A stretch of 64,000 nt of DNA from Siphonodentalium dalli (Eukaryota; Mollusca; Scaphopoda; Gadilida; Siphonodentaliidae): the NCBI GenBank assembly GCA_032622095.1, contig CP136065.1, forward strand, positions 42,755,503 to 42,819,502. Reading direction: 5' to 3'. Below are positions 37,464 to 46,170 of this stretch, piece after piece. The stretch's first letter is position 1. The number at the start of each line of letters is the position of its first letter. The translations under genes and the position numbers were made by a program. The notes under the pieces are model-generated. The model did no database searches, was not told the origin of the DNA, and saw only the letters and a list, made by a program, of their open reading frames with translations.

Positions 37464-38393
37464 ATGTTTAATTCTCCATTCATAATAACGACTGCTATAG
37501 AACGTGGTTATCTCAGCCAACACCCAGGGGTAACATTGGAAGAGTCGGTAACAGCTAAAAACGATTGTATTCCCATAAAAATCCTTAATAAAACTGACAG
37601 GCATCATAATTTGAAACGCAGCTGTTTTGTCGGGAGGATACTCCCAACTACTTCTGAAGTAAGCGATTTACGTGTCCATGTGGAAGATATTGATGCAGAA
37701 CCAGGATATTTAAAGACAGTCACTGATTTGGTATTAAATAATGAGTATATTTTTGCTGCAAAAGCTACCCAATTAGGTGAGACATCAACTTATAAAATGA
37801 CCATTGCTACTGGAAAACATGCACCGATCGCATTAAAACCGTATCGAGTACCTTTACATGGGAGACAATTATTTAAGTATGCTATTGATTCAATGGAACA
37901 TGCGGGCATTATAACAAACTCCCAGAGTAATTGGCGAAACCCGTGCATCATGGTGCCTAAACGTGATGGTACGTGGAGGTTTTGTTGTGACTTTCGGCCG
38001 TTCAATAAAATAACAAAGACAATTTCTTATCCTTTGCCTATAATTGATGATATAATTTCAGAGTTAAAGGGCTCTAAAAATGTTACGTTATTAGACGCAC
38101 GACAGGGATGTCATTCGACACCTATAGCTCAGCAGAACAGGGAGAAAACTAAATTTACTTGTTTCTATGGAAACTACTTGTTCAATCACTCAGCGTATGG
38201 TTTAAAAACTGTTCCGGGAGCATATAGCGCATTGGTGGAAATTGTTTTAAAAGTGCTAACTAATTTACTAAAACATACTTTTGCATACATAAATAATACG
38301 TGCACTCTTGACTATGTTGGGTCCCCAATTTATTTATCACGTCACGTGACGTTATCTAAAAACATCCAGATATCGATGGAAAATTATTTATGA
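37464..38393 (+). pseudogene. Ty3/gypsy-type RT (catalytically dead, truncated), copy C
   Basis: The 309-codon frame is almost identical to copy A (a handful of replacements such as K-to-N near the QSNWRN motif and M-to-L in FYGNYLF). It has the same YINN in place of YxDD and the same stop. It is uninterrupted at the position where copy B carries the Helitron, giving a second empty-site control. Confidence 0.85.
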
Positions 38394-38808
38394 ATTTGAA
38401 TTAGATGAACCATTTGTTTTTATTCAGACTATTATCAAAAACTGAACTTATTATCCTACTGATAAAGGAAAGTATACACAAATTTGATCTGATTATTATT
38501 ATGATATTAAAAGTGATTATTGTGATATAATGTATTGTTTAATATTTCAATGTTTAGAAGGAAAATAAAAAAAATAAAGGAATATAATAGAATAAAACAG
38601 ATTGTTCACCATGGGAGTGTTTCAGTGTTAAATCCTTTAGTTTGAAGACCTACTCTCATTTTAAATATTTTCTATTTATATTTTAAAAAGTGAAAAAGAA
38701 AGATACTATCGCCATCAGTACTAATATATGACACTCGAATGACACATATAATATCACATGTGTATAATTACAAGACCGAATGTCAGAGAAATAAGGAATG
38801 GTGAGTAC

Positions 38809-38965
38809 CTCCAATATCAACGACAAGAAACTGAGATCCTGGTTGTGTAATATCGATGCGATCGCCATCAGTCCCTCTCGTGATTTCTCTCAAATGACGC
38901 TGGCAGTAGATGGCGGCCGCCTCCGGTTCGAGTGCTATGATGAGCCTATCTCCCAGCACACCAGC
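38809..38965 (-). CDS. HSPA12-like gene, coding exon 3
   Basis: On the minus strand the acceptor tgtttcaag at 38967-38966 precedes AGVLGDRLIIALEPEAAAIYC, and the exon ends within VVDIGG, just before a gtactc donor (38808). Length is 157 bp, ending in phase 1. HSPA12 proteins have an equivalent block (a glycine-rich start, ALEPEAASIYC, then the second phosphate-binding loop with the Gly-Gly-Gly-Thr core). The exon is cut inside that loop, so the next exon must supply the rest. It joins exon 2 in phase 0. The truncated Ty3-like array begins only ~80 bp downstream, and I find no continuation to the left. Confidence 0.8.
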
Positions 38966-39573
38966 CTTGAAACAGCAACACATTGTAATGAACATTGGTT
39001 AACTATATCATGACTTTCCGAACAAGAAACCACAAAACTGTATATTATTCCGACCATATTTGCACAAAATCTAATCTTGAAATCGCTTGTTATACATGAA
39101 TGCTACTGAACACGAACTGGGGAAAAAAATACCCGAAACGACACTACTACCAGAGAGCTAACAATTATTATAAGTTAGCCACTCCTTTCAATTCCCGAAA
39201 TCACAAGACTGTTAAAAATATGTCAGTGTTTATTAAGAAGGTCCTTAAACTATTTAGGTCCCCATATATAAGTTCATTCCTACCCAGCATGTAGAACTGA
39301 AAGAGTGCAACTAGTAACCAACCGAATATCGATCACTCCATGTTTTATTTGTATGTCATAAGTATGTAATATATACATAATTTTCTTGTATTTACATATA
39401 TTGGTATATCATAAATTTATTCACGCCCGCTAAAGGAAGCACATTTGAAGCAATGAACACTCATACTGAGTCCGTACCTCCATAAACCTTTAGTTTAGTC
39501 AGAATAAACTGACTTGCATTTAATTTAAAGTGTGAAGCTTTGCCATAATGGCGTGAAAAATAACATAACTAAC

Positions 39574-39792
39574 CTGCTCTGCAGCCTCTCTCATGAACTG
39601 TTTTGCTGCGTCAGTCCATATCGATGGGACAGTGAGGACAATGATAACATCACCTGCCACAATTTCCGGTACCCTCTCATTGATTGCTGTCATCAGGTGG
39701 TCCTTCAGGAAACGAATTGCTGCCGCAAACACATCCGTGGCCTTCATTTGCTTGTTGTACTCTTCATTCAATGTGGTGTATCGTGTAAGATT
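39574..39792 (-). CDS. HSPA12-like gene, coding exon 2
   Basis: The exon is 219 bp (73 codons, phase 0 at both ends). The acceptor ctcttccag lies just before NLTRYTTLNEEYNKQMKA and the donor gttagt follows EAAEQ. Residues include VIIVLTVPSIWTDAAKQFM, which matches the conserved TVPAIW...AKQFMREAA segment of HSPA12A/B. This part belongs to lobe I of the actin-like ATPase domain. Intron 2 (39573-38966) is 608 bp; intron 1 is about 9.8 kb and full of transposable elements. Confidence 0.85.
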
Positions 39793-40043
39793 CTGGAAGA
39801 GGAGATGGCTTAACATTGTTCATACAGTGAAGAGGTGTACGCGCATAACTAAAAATAACTCAAGTTCGTGTGATCCAGCTTCTTTTGGGGATGATGGTAG
39901 GGGTGGACAACAATGCACGTATGCATTCTTCTAAAACTATACAACTCCACGAGCCATCATGATAACTAACGAACATTGACATGATCCAGACTTGGCCTTG
40001 CATACAGGTCGCAACATATGGTGTTGGACATTAGCATAATTAT
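39793..40043. other. intronic sequence, nothing recognised
   Basis: This is the proximal part of intron 1 of the HSPA12-like gene. Short overlapping frames only, with no repeat or motif noted. Confidence 0.5.
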
Positions 40044-40117
40044 GTCCCAAGATGGTGAATTTAGTGACGCAACGCCGCAACAGCGGGCTAGTATAACTAA
40101 ATTCACCCTCTGGGGAC
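40044..40117. repeat. 74 bp hairpin (24 bp inverted arms)
   Basis: The left arm gtcccaagatggtgaatttag pairs with the right arm, whose reverse complement reads gtccccagagggtgaattta. About 21 of 24 positions match, around a ~26 bp GC-rich loop containing gacgcaacgccgcaac. It may be a miniature hairpin element or the palindromic end of a larger TE in the intron. Confidence 0.75.
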
Positions 40118-40265
40118 CTCATTCTGTTTTAGTTTCATCTTTCCTGGATAGTATCTTCATTATAAAATTAAAAAGTTTAAGGTGCACAATGAGTGCTTGA
40201 CATAAAACATCTATAAATGTGAAAGATTCGTAGAAAACACAGGCTAAAACATAAACAGCTGCTCG

Positions 40266-40469
40266 TTTGATATAAATGATAGCCCCAGATCGAAGTGACA
40301 AATGCATTTTACTCATTTGATATAAATGATAGCGCCAGATCGAAGTGACAAAGGCATTTTACTCATTTGATATAAATGATAGTCCCGCGATCGAAGTGAC
40401 AAAGACATTTTACTCATTTGATATAAATGAATGAGAGTCCCACGATCGAACTGACAAAGACATTTTATT
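40266..40469 (+). repeat. four 50-51 bp tandem repeats
   Basis: Units start tttgatataaatgatag at 40266, 40316, 40366 and 40417. Each contains gatcgaa(g/c)tgacaaa and ends cattttactca. The last copy has a small atga insertion and a diverged end. Intronic. Confidence 0.9.
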
Positions 40470-41039
40470 GTTGTGGGACTGCAGCCCGGAATATTTTGCA
40501 GAAATAACCCACCACATTTCGTTAAATGCTAGTGACGCTGTTCTCTTGGTAGTTGTTGGTTGTGATAATACATTGATGCTGTATAATCCCTTGTCCATTC
40601 CACAATGTTTAGTCATTCACATATAAAAAGTCGGTCACGCATGTCGATTTGAAAGACATTAACAGTTATTCATCACGCAGATTGCAATTTCACCAATAGA
40701 CCAATTCAACTGAACATGAATATTTCTGCTTTGTTTGATCAATAAGTACTAATGGCAAATATATGTGTTTCTTGTCTATGCGAGATACAGTATGGTGATT
40801 GATTATCAAATTTATACAAGTATAACCATATGATGCACCAATAATTTAACAACTAAATATAATCATATATAAATGTGAAAACTTGGATCAATTATACATG
40901 AGATATTATTTTGTAGAACAAGAATTTGCCTGGATAACACGTCTACACTATTATAGAATGTACCGGTAACCTGGTTTAGCTCCTTATATTTGATCAGATC
41001 AGATCAGATTGCAAATAAATACGTCTCAAAATGATAACG
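40470..41039. other. intronic AT-rich sequence, nothing recognised
   Basis: Apart from a short gatcagatcagatcag microsatellite-like stretch near 40994-41008, I see no repeat or coding signal. Confidence 0.5.
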
Positions 41040-41870
41040 ATGGGTTTAAGAATGAAAGTGTCAATGACACTGTAGCTCAACTTGGGAAGAAGTTTATTTT
41101 TTTCTGATAAATAGAATGGTAACTAAAAAGGAAAATAAACTAGAGTTCACCCCGAAAATCCATATGACGTTTGGTAATGATCGGATTAGGGACGTGGTCT
41201 GTATGGTGCTCCAAAGGATTTAGTAATATATACAAAGAGTAAATTCCAGATGGACGCTGGTGGTTTTTCAGGGTATTTCAGTCAAAATAGGAGGCTCCCA
41301 TCTAGAGGTCACACCGAAGATCCATATGACGTTTGATAATAATCAGATGAGGAAGGTGGTCTGTAGTGTGTGCCAAAGGATTTAGTAATATAAAGAGTAA
41401 TATCAAACATGGCTTCCGGCGGCCATGTTTTTGATCGAAAATTTTCAAATTTGATAGCTCCGGGTTGGAGGCGATTCTAAACTTGCCTGTAAATTTTCAA
41501 ATCAATTCCTCAATAATTGCATGCTTCAGGGTGTGTCGATGGATTCAAATTTGAAATCCAAGATGGCTGCTGGCGGCATGTTTTTTAAAACAAATTTCGG
41601 TCAAAATAGGAGACTCCATCTAGAGGTCACCTCGAAGATCCATATGAAGTTTAGTGACGATCGGATGAAGAGATGTGGCCTGTAGGGTGTGCCGAAAGAT
41701 TTGGTCATACAAAGAGTAAATTCCAAGATGGCCGCTCGCGTCCATGTTTTTCAACAAATATCGGTCAAAATAGGAGAATCCCATCTAGAGATTACCCCGG
41801 AGATCCATTTCACCGTTTGGTGATGATCAGATTACGGCATGATTTGTTACTCGCATGCCAAGAAGTGTGA
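41040..41870 (+). repeat. ~160 bp tandem repeats (about five diverged units)
   Basis: The marker catatgacgttt/catatgaagttt occurs at 41161, 41323, 41641 and (mutated) near 41805; one unit around 41480 has lost it. The second marker, atggc(c/t)gctggcggcc with atgttttt, recurs near 41410, 41565 and 41727. Spacing is ~160 bp. A single related motif, ccaagatggccgctgg, lies at 48611. The monomer size matches core repeats of bivalve tandem-core elements. Confidence 0.75.
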
Positions 41871-41961
41871 GCCGATTAATTCTAACGGGAATTCGCGCGT
41901 TAACCATTAGCGCTACGCGTTATGTGTTTCAATTGTTTTTTAATTGTTATTTGAACACCAT

Positions 41962-42490
41962 TCGTTTATTTTCATGCATTTAATCACGTAAACCATGGTC
42001 ATTGTGCAGGATACACACCATTTCTAACTATTTCCTGATTAGTTTGTCAACAAGCCCATTATCTAACATATTCCTTATCACTTATGTTAGTCTACTGCAG
42101 CAACTTACTTCTATTATACTAAACTGATTGAAACAGACTCCCTTTGGGAGCCTATATTCAGCGTCGGGGATACATGTGGCCCGCTTTGTGGGACTTCGTG
42201 CACATTTTGATCTCAGAAAAAGCCTTTATTTAGCGGCGGCCCTTTGTGCGCTTCGGGCACATTTTTATTATTGAAACATTTTGATTTATATATATTGTTT
42301 TAATTTTTTTTTTTTAGATTGGATTCCTTGTTCAATTTAACAAAACCAATTTTTTTTAATTCAAAAGTTGGAAACTAACACCATTATAACATCTGCCAGG
42401 GTACCCTAAGTCACCACACCAAATTTGGTTGAAATCGGTCCAGGGTGTCTGAGAGAAAAATCTGGACAGATCATACTCATTTATATATAT
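41962..42490 (-). repeat. downstream pseudo-LTR of the Penelope-like element
   Basis: The 529 bp direct repeat has its partner at 45084-45612. It contains the start codon region of the RT frame (catttaatcacgtaaac context), a GC-rich hairpin (ctccctttgggag near 42140) and a poly-T tract. It ends at ttatatatat before diverging into the 3' untranslated part. Confidence 0.9.
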
Positions 42491-42562
42491 TTTGAAAGTG
42501 TGGAGAGCGCGGGCACAGGTCGGAATCCGATTTCTTATGTAATTATTTCTATGGAACTAGCT

Positions 42563-42738
42563 AAATTTTGTTAGGTTGTGTCGGAAATTGACATAAATTT
42601 TGTTAGGTTGTGTCAGAAATTGACATCAATTTTGTTAGGTTGTGTCGGAAATTGACATTGAATAATTTGTTGAGCATTGTTGCCATTCAAAGATGGAACT
42701 AGCTAAATTTGTTTGGGTTGTGTCGGAAATTGACATAA
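42563..42738 (+). repeat. 33 bp tandem repeats in the Penelope 3' region
   Basis: Three units of aattttgttaggttgtgtc plus ggaaattgaca start at 42563, 42596 and 42628, with a diverged fourth at ~42703. They lie between the GIY-YIG frame stop and the downstream pLTR. Variable short tandem repeats in 3' untranslated regions are common in retroelements. Confidence 0.85.
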
Positions 42739-42810
42739 AATATTGTGTTGAGCACAAACTAAGGATAATGGTGTTGACATAAGCTAAAAGCTAATTGAAC
42801 TGCGTGTTAA

Positions 42811-43506
42811 TCAAGGTCTGAGTCTAGATCGAACGAGCATATCTCTCAAACTGGGATTTTTCTTGTAGGCAATAATAACCCGTTTGTCGAGAGGCTCGGT
42901 CAATTTAGTGTTTAATAATGCAAAGTTTTTTCTGAAAATGTTTGCGATTTCAACATTTCTACGATTGTAGATCAGAGGAAAGCACAAGAAATTTCGAGAA
43001 ACACCTTTGTAGTCAATGTTAAGTCCGAACGGAAGATATGTTTTAAGTACGCCCATCCAATGATTTTCGCGTTCTAGGCGTATTGAATCGGTTTGGTCTT
43101 CGTCGGCTAGAATTGGTGTCTGTTCTATTGGCTGAAAGCTGAAATGGGATTTAATGTCATGATTAGATGAGTTGAAATGATCGGAAATTTGCATGTCGAG
43201 TTTTTTGCGAACACTGGAAAGATGATTAGACATTCTAACTTTGAGAGAGGTTTTTGTTTGTCCAACATATTGTATACGGCATCTTTTGCATGTGATTAAG
43301 TAAATTACATTTTTAGAATCACAATTAAGTTCGCTATGCATTTGATACGATATGCGTGTTTGTTCGCTGGTGAAAGTGTTACTAGTATTGATATATCCTA
43401 TTGTATTGATGTAACATCGTTTTTTTGTGACAAAATGAGGCTGAACCATTACCCAACACCGGCCGGTTGTGCCGTATCCTTGTTGGTTCAGTCGATGTTG
43501 GGTCAT
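42811..43506 (-). CDS. Penelope ORF2: GIY-YIG endonuclease plus thumb-like tail
   Basis: The 231-codon frame begins with ATG at 43506 and overlaps the RT frame by about 125 bp in another frame. The GIY-YIG domain is clear: NVIYLITC (66-73), YVGQT (80-84), conserved Arg (91) and His (95) in RMSNHL, and RLERENHW (143-150) with the expected Glu. Upstream, TSNTFTS and the Cys before NVIYLI fit Penelope elements, but the usual CxxC before it is degraded (KKRCYINTIGY). After GIY-YIG, residues ~174-229 (FPLIYN...IANIFRKNFALLN...AYKKNPSLRDMLVRSRL) resemble the RT thumb segment that in ordinary Penelope elements precedes the endonuclease. Either this family is rearranged or this copy is. Function inferred: target nicking for retrotransposition. 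Confidence 0.8.
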   Translation of the reverse strand: MTQHRLNQQGYGTTGRCWVMVQPHFVTKKRCYINTIGYINTSNTFTSEQTRISYQMHSELNCDSKNVIYLITCKRCRIQYVGQTKTSLKVRMSNHLSSVRKKLDMQISDHFNSSNHDIKSHFSFQPIEQTPILADEDQTDSIRLERENHWMGVLKTYLPFGLNIDYKGVSRNFLCFPLIYNRRNVEIANIFRKNFALLNTKLTEPLDKRVIIAYKKNPSLRDMLVRSRLRP

Positions 43507-45124
43507 GGCGTGACGAGTTCAATTCTCTGAGAGTTTCGGACTTTACTTGGCGCAGTAATCTACTAGAGTAGCCGCGCGGTCGTAAAGCCTGGAAAAGCAC
43601 TGAACAAGCTTGATTTAGGTCGCTTCTGTTCGTGCAGTTCCGGTGATATCGAATGATTTGAGATTTAATCAATCCATTGAAAAGTTTTGGCGGATGGAAA
43701 GATTTACGATGAAGTAGCTGGTGAGAATCCGTTGGTTTCGTAAAAAGTTTTGTATCTAAAATGTTGCATGATGTAAATTGTGGGCCCTTAAATATTGTTA
43801 AATCAAGGAAATCAATGCTGGTTTGCGATATTGATTCTTTGAGTTTGATTGATTCGTCATGACTGTTCAAGATGTCCAAGAACACCCTAAACTCATCCAG
43901 ACCATGAGTCCAAATGATAAATATGTCGTCCAAGAATCTATAATAGGCTAATGGTTGTTTATCAGATTTGGCCAGGGCGCCTTTCTCCCACTCTGCAACA
44001 AAAATTGAGGCAAAATTAGGACTAAACTTCTTGCCCATACTGCAGCCGGAGACCTGTAAATAATATCGTCCATTAAATTCAAAGTCATTCCCTTTAAGAG
44101 AAAGTTCTAATAATTGAAGTAGTTCATCTCCAGGTCTATGAGGATCATGGTGGAAATCAAATGCATTCTTAATTGACTTTAATCCGGCATCGATTCCAAT
44201 ATTTGTATACATAGATTCCACGTCGAGACTAATTAGGTAAGCAGAAGATGGAACTTCAATTTTCGACAATTTAATGAGGAAGTCCTCCGTGTCTTTTAGA
44301 TAGCTCGGATGGCGGGTAGCAATTGGTTTCAAATAGAAATCAATAAACTCCGAAATGTGGTACGACTCCGAAGCCACGTCGCTGATGATGGGGCGACCGG
44401 GTGGTGTGTATGGATTAGTCCAACAGCTCAAAGGTTTGTGTATTTTAGGTAGCAAATAAAATGTCCTATTATTGGATTCAGGTTTTGCAATTAGATACTG
44501 AACATGTTTTTTCTTTAAAACGTCCTGGTCCAGCAAGCTTTTGAGAATGAGATTGAATTTTAAAACATTGGATTTCCAAATTGGCCCATCCAATGGTTTG
44601 TAATATTTAGTGTTGCTTAATTGGCGCGTCGCTTCTAGAATGTAATTTTCTTTAGACATGATGACGAGCGAGCTGCCTTTGTCACAAGGTTTGATTACAA
44701 TGTTTTTATTGCTGCGAAGAGTTTTTAGTGCAGTTCTTTCAACTTTAGTGAGGTTATCCTCGTTGTGAAATTTTGGTAAATTTGTGATGTCGGTTTTGAC
44801 TAAGCCAGCGACCTCGGGAATGGAGTGGTCAATCTGGCGATCAGAGGGGGTCCATATCGAAGGTTCTTTAAATTGATCTTTTAAACCTGTCGAATTGCGA
44901 AAGAAATCAGCCATAGCTGTTACTTCCCTAAATTGCATGCTTGCTGGACCGCCGTTCATTTCCATGGCATACATAGAGTCTGGTAAAACCAATGTTCCAT
45001 CCTCCGTCTCAACAACATGTGGTGTTTCTTTGAGATCGGGTCGGGTAGGAACAAAGGTTAGACCATACCTAAGTATTGATTTCTCGTTTATTTTCATGCA
45101 TTTAATCACGTAAACCATGGTCAT
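43382..45124 (-). CDS. Penelope ORF1: reverse transcriptase
   Basis: The 580-codon frame starts with ATG at 45124 inside the upstream pLTR. Features in order: ILRYGLTFVPTRPD (17-30), VIKPCDKGSSLVIM (143-156, the Penelope N-terminal motif), FYLLPKIHK (222-230), GRPIIS (243-248), LISLDVESMYTNI (298-309, first catalytic Asp), GCSMGKKFSPNFA (360-372), YYRFLDDIFIIW (394-405, catalytic Asp pair), DFLDL (438-442), and RPRGYSSRLLR (515-525). All RT catalytic aspartates are present. After ~540 the frame loses similarity and stops at 43382 without thumb or endonuclease, which lie in the overlapping frame at 42811-43506. It acts as telomerase-related RT of a retroelement; autonomy of this copy is doubtful because of the frame change. 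Confidence 0.9.
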   Translation of the reverse strand: MTMVYVIKCMKINEKSILRYGLTFVPTRPDLKETPHVVETEDGTLVLPDSMYAMEMNGGPASMQFREVTAMADFFRNSTGLKDQFKEPSIWTPSDRQIDHSIPEVAGLVKTDITNLPKFHNEDNLTKVERTALKTLRSNKNIVIKPCDKGSSLVIMSKENYILEATRQLSNTKYYKPLDGPIWKSNVLKFNLILKSLLDQDVLKKKHVQYLIAKPESNNRTFYLLPKIHKPLSCWTNPYTPPGRPIISDVASESYHISEFIDFYLKPIATRHPSYLKDTEDFLIKLSKIEVPSSAYLISLDVESMYTNIGIDAGLKSIKNAFDFHHDPHRPGDELLQLLELSLKGNDFEFNGRYYLQVSGCSMGKKFSPNFASIFVAEWEKGALAKSDKQPLAYYRFLDDIFIIWTHGLDEFRVFLDILNSHDESIKLKESISQTSIDFLDLTIFKGPQFTSCNILDTKLFTKPTDSHQLLHRKSFHPPKLFNGLIKSQIIRYHRNCTNRSDLNQACSVLFQALRPRGYSSRLLRQVKSETLRELNSSRHDPTSTEPTRIRHNRPVLGNGSASFCHKKTMLHQYNRIYQY

Positions 45125-45600
45125 TGTGCAGGATACACACCATTTCTAACTATTTCCTGATTAGTTTGTCAACAAGCCCATTATCTAACATATTCCTTAT
45201 CACTTATGTTAGTCTACTGCAGCAACTTACTTCTATTATACTAAACTGATTGAAACAGACTCCCTTTGGGAGCCTATATTCAGCGTCGGGGATACATGTG
45301 GCCCGCTTTGTGGGACTTCGTGCACATTTTGATCTCAGAAAAAGCCTTTATTTAGCGGCGGCCCTTTGTGCGCTTCGGGCACATTTTTATTATTGAAACA
45401 TTTTGATTTATATATATTGTTTTAATTTTTTTTTTTTAGATTGGATTCCTTGTTCAATTTAACAAAACCAATTTTTTTTAATTCAAAAGTTGGAAACTAA
45501 CACCATTATAACATCTGCCAGGGTACCCTAAGTCACCACACCAAATTTGGTTGAAATCGGTCCAGGGTGTCTGAGAGAAAAATCTGGACAGATCATACTC

Positions 45601-45612
<12 letters not shown>
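45084..45612 (-). repeat. upstream pseudo-LTR of the Penelope-like element
   Basis: Partner of 41962-42490 at a constant 3,122 bp offset. It includes the RT start codon (45124), so the frame starts in the repeat. It runs into a TA microsatellite to 45676, where the downstream copy instead has only ttatatatat. Confidence 0.9.
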
Positions 45613-45652
<40 letters not shown>

Positions 45653-45676
45653 CTATATATATATATATATATATAT
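45603..45676. repeat. (TA)n microsatellite at the Penelope pLTR end
   Basis: About 74 bp of alternating TA with a single agct interruption (near 45651-45654). It probably expanded from the short ttatatatat at the pLTR end. Confidence 0.95.
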
Positions 45677-45689
45677 GTATGACAAGCAG

Positions 45690-46170
45690 TCACAGCACTA
45701 TACCAGACTTGGATACTTTAGGTCTTGTGAGAGATCATCTGAGTTGATAGACATGCAAATAATTCACTGATTGGCTTGATGCACTGATGACATATTTTCT
45801 ACCCATTGGTAGTCACATTATTATGTTTGAGACAGTTGCTTCAGGTTGCTTGCTCTTTTCCCGTGCACACAATGATCTAGGTATTAGTTACGTCAGGACA
45901 ATTTAATTTATGTATGCAAACTTACCGTAGGTCATTGTACAGGATACACACAATTCCATAATTTCTAACCATTTCCAGATTAGTCTGCTAACCAGTCCAT
46001 TATATAGCATTATGCCTTAACACTTTTGTTAGTCTACTGGATCGACGTCTTGTTATAATAAATGACAATCAGTCACTATGTCAGACTTGGATATTTTGTG
46101 GGAGTAACAGATCATATGAGTTGATAGACATGCAAATCATTCACTGATTGGCTTGATGCACAGGTGAACA
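45690..46170. repeat. duplicated flank with an older Penelope pLTR remnant
   Basis: The segment agtcac...cagacttggata through tgattggcttgatgcac at 45690-45787 recurs at ~46065-46163. Between them, 45930-46035 (gtcattgtacaggatacacac, attagtctgc, cttttgttagtctactgg) is a diverged match to the pLTR. This shows an earlier Penelope insertion at or near the same place. Confidence 0.75.

Larger units (their letters stand above)
28171..38728 (+). mobile_element. head-to-tail array of a 2,464 bp truncated Ty3/gypsy-like unit
   Basis: Three units repeat with a period of exactly 2,464 bp once the 3,445 bp Helitron in the second unit is removed (equivalent points 28344, 30808 and 36717). Reading order in a unit is Gag zinc knuckle, a ~50-codon segment, protease, then reverse transcriptase ending after the palm. 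There is no RNase H, integrase or recognisable LTR: only about 300 bp of AT-rich sequence separates the RT stop from the next Gag. The array starts mid-unit at ~28171, a few bases after a hairpin, and ends mid-Gag at ~38728. The shared lesions show that an already defective element was amplified as a tandem repeat. Confidence 0.85.
41962..45612 (-). mobile_element. Penelope-like retroelement with pseudo-LTRs
   Basis: The element lies on the minus strand in intron 1 of the HSPA12-like gene, sharing its orientation. Order in its own sense: upstream pLTR (45612-45084), RT frame starting inside that pLTR, overlapping second frame with GIY-YIG, a 3' region with 33 bp repeats, and a downstream pLTR (42490-41962). 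The direct repeats are offset by 3,122 bp at both ends, so contain no net indel, and looked identical wherever I compared them. This is the partial-tandem organisation known for Penelope-like elements. The near-identity suggests a recent insertion or recent tandem duplication. The downstream repeat stops exactly within the first ~14 codons of the RT frame. Confidence 0.88.

Noticed and set aside
1-38700. Downstream exons of the HSPA12-like gene
   Set aside because: I looked on the minus strand for the continuation of the phosphate-2 loop and the later conserved HSPA12 blocks and saw none. Very short exons could have been missed.
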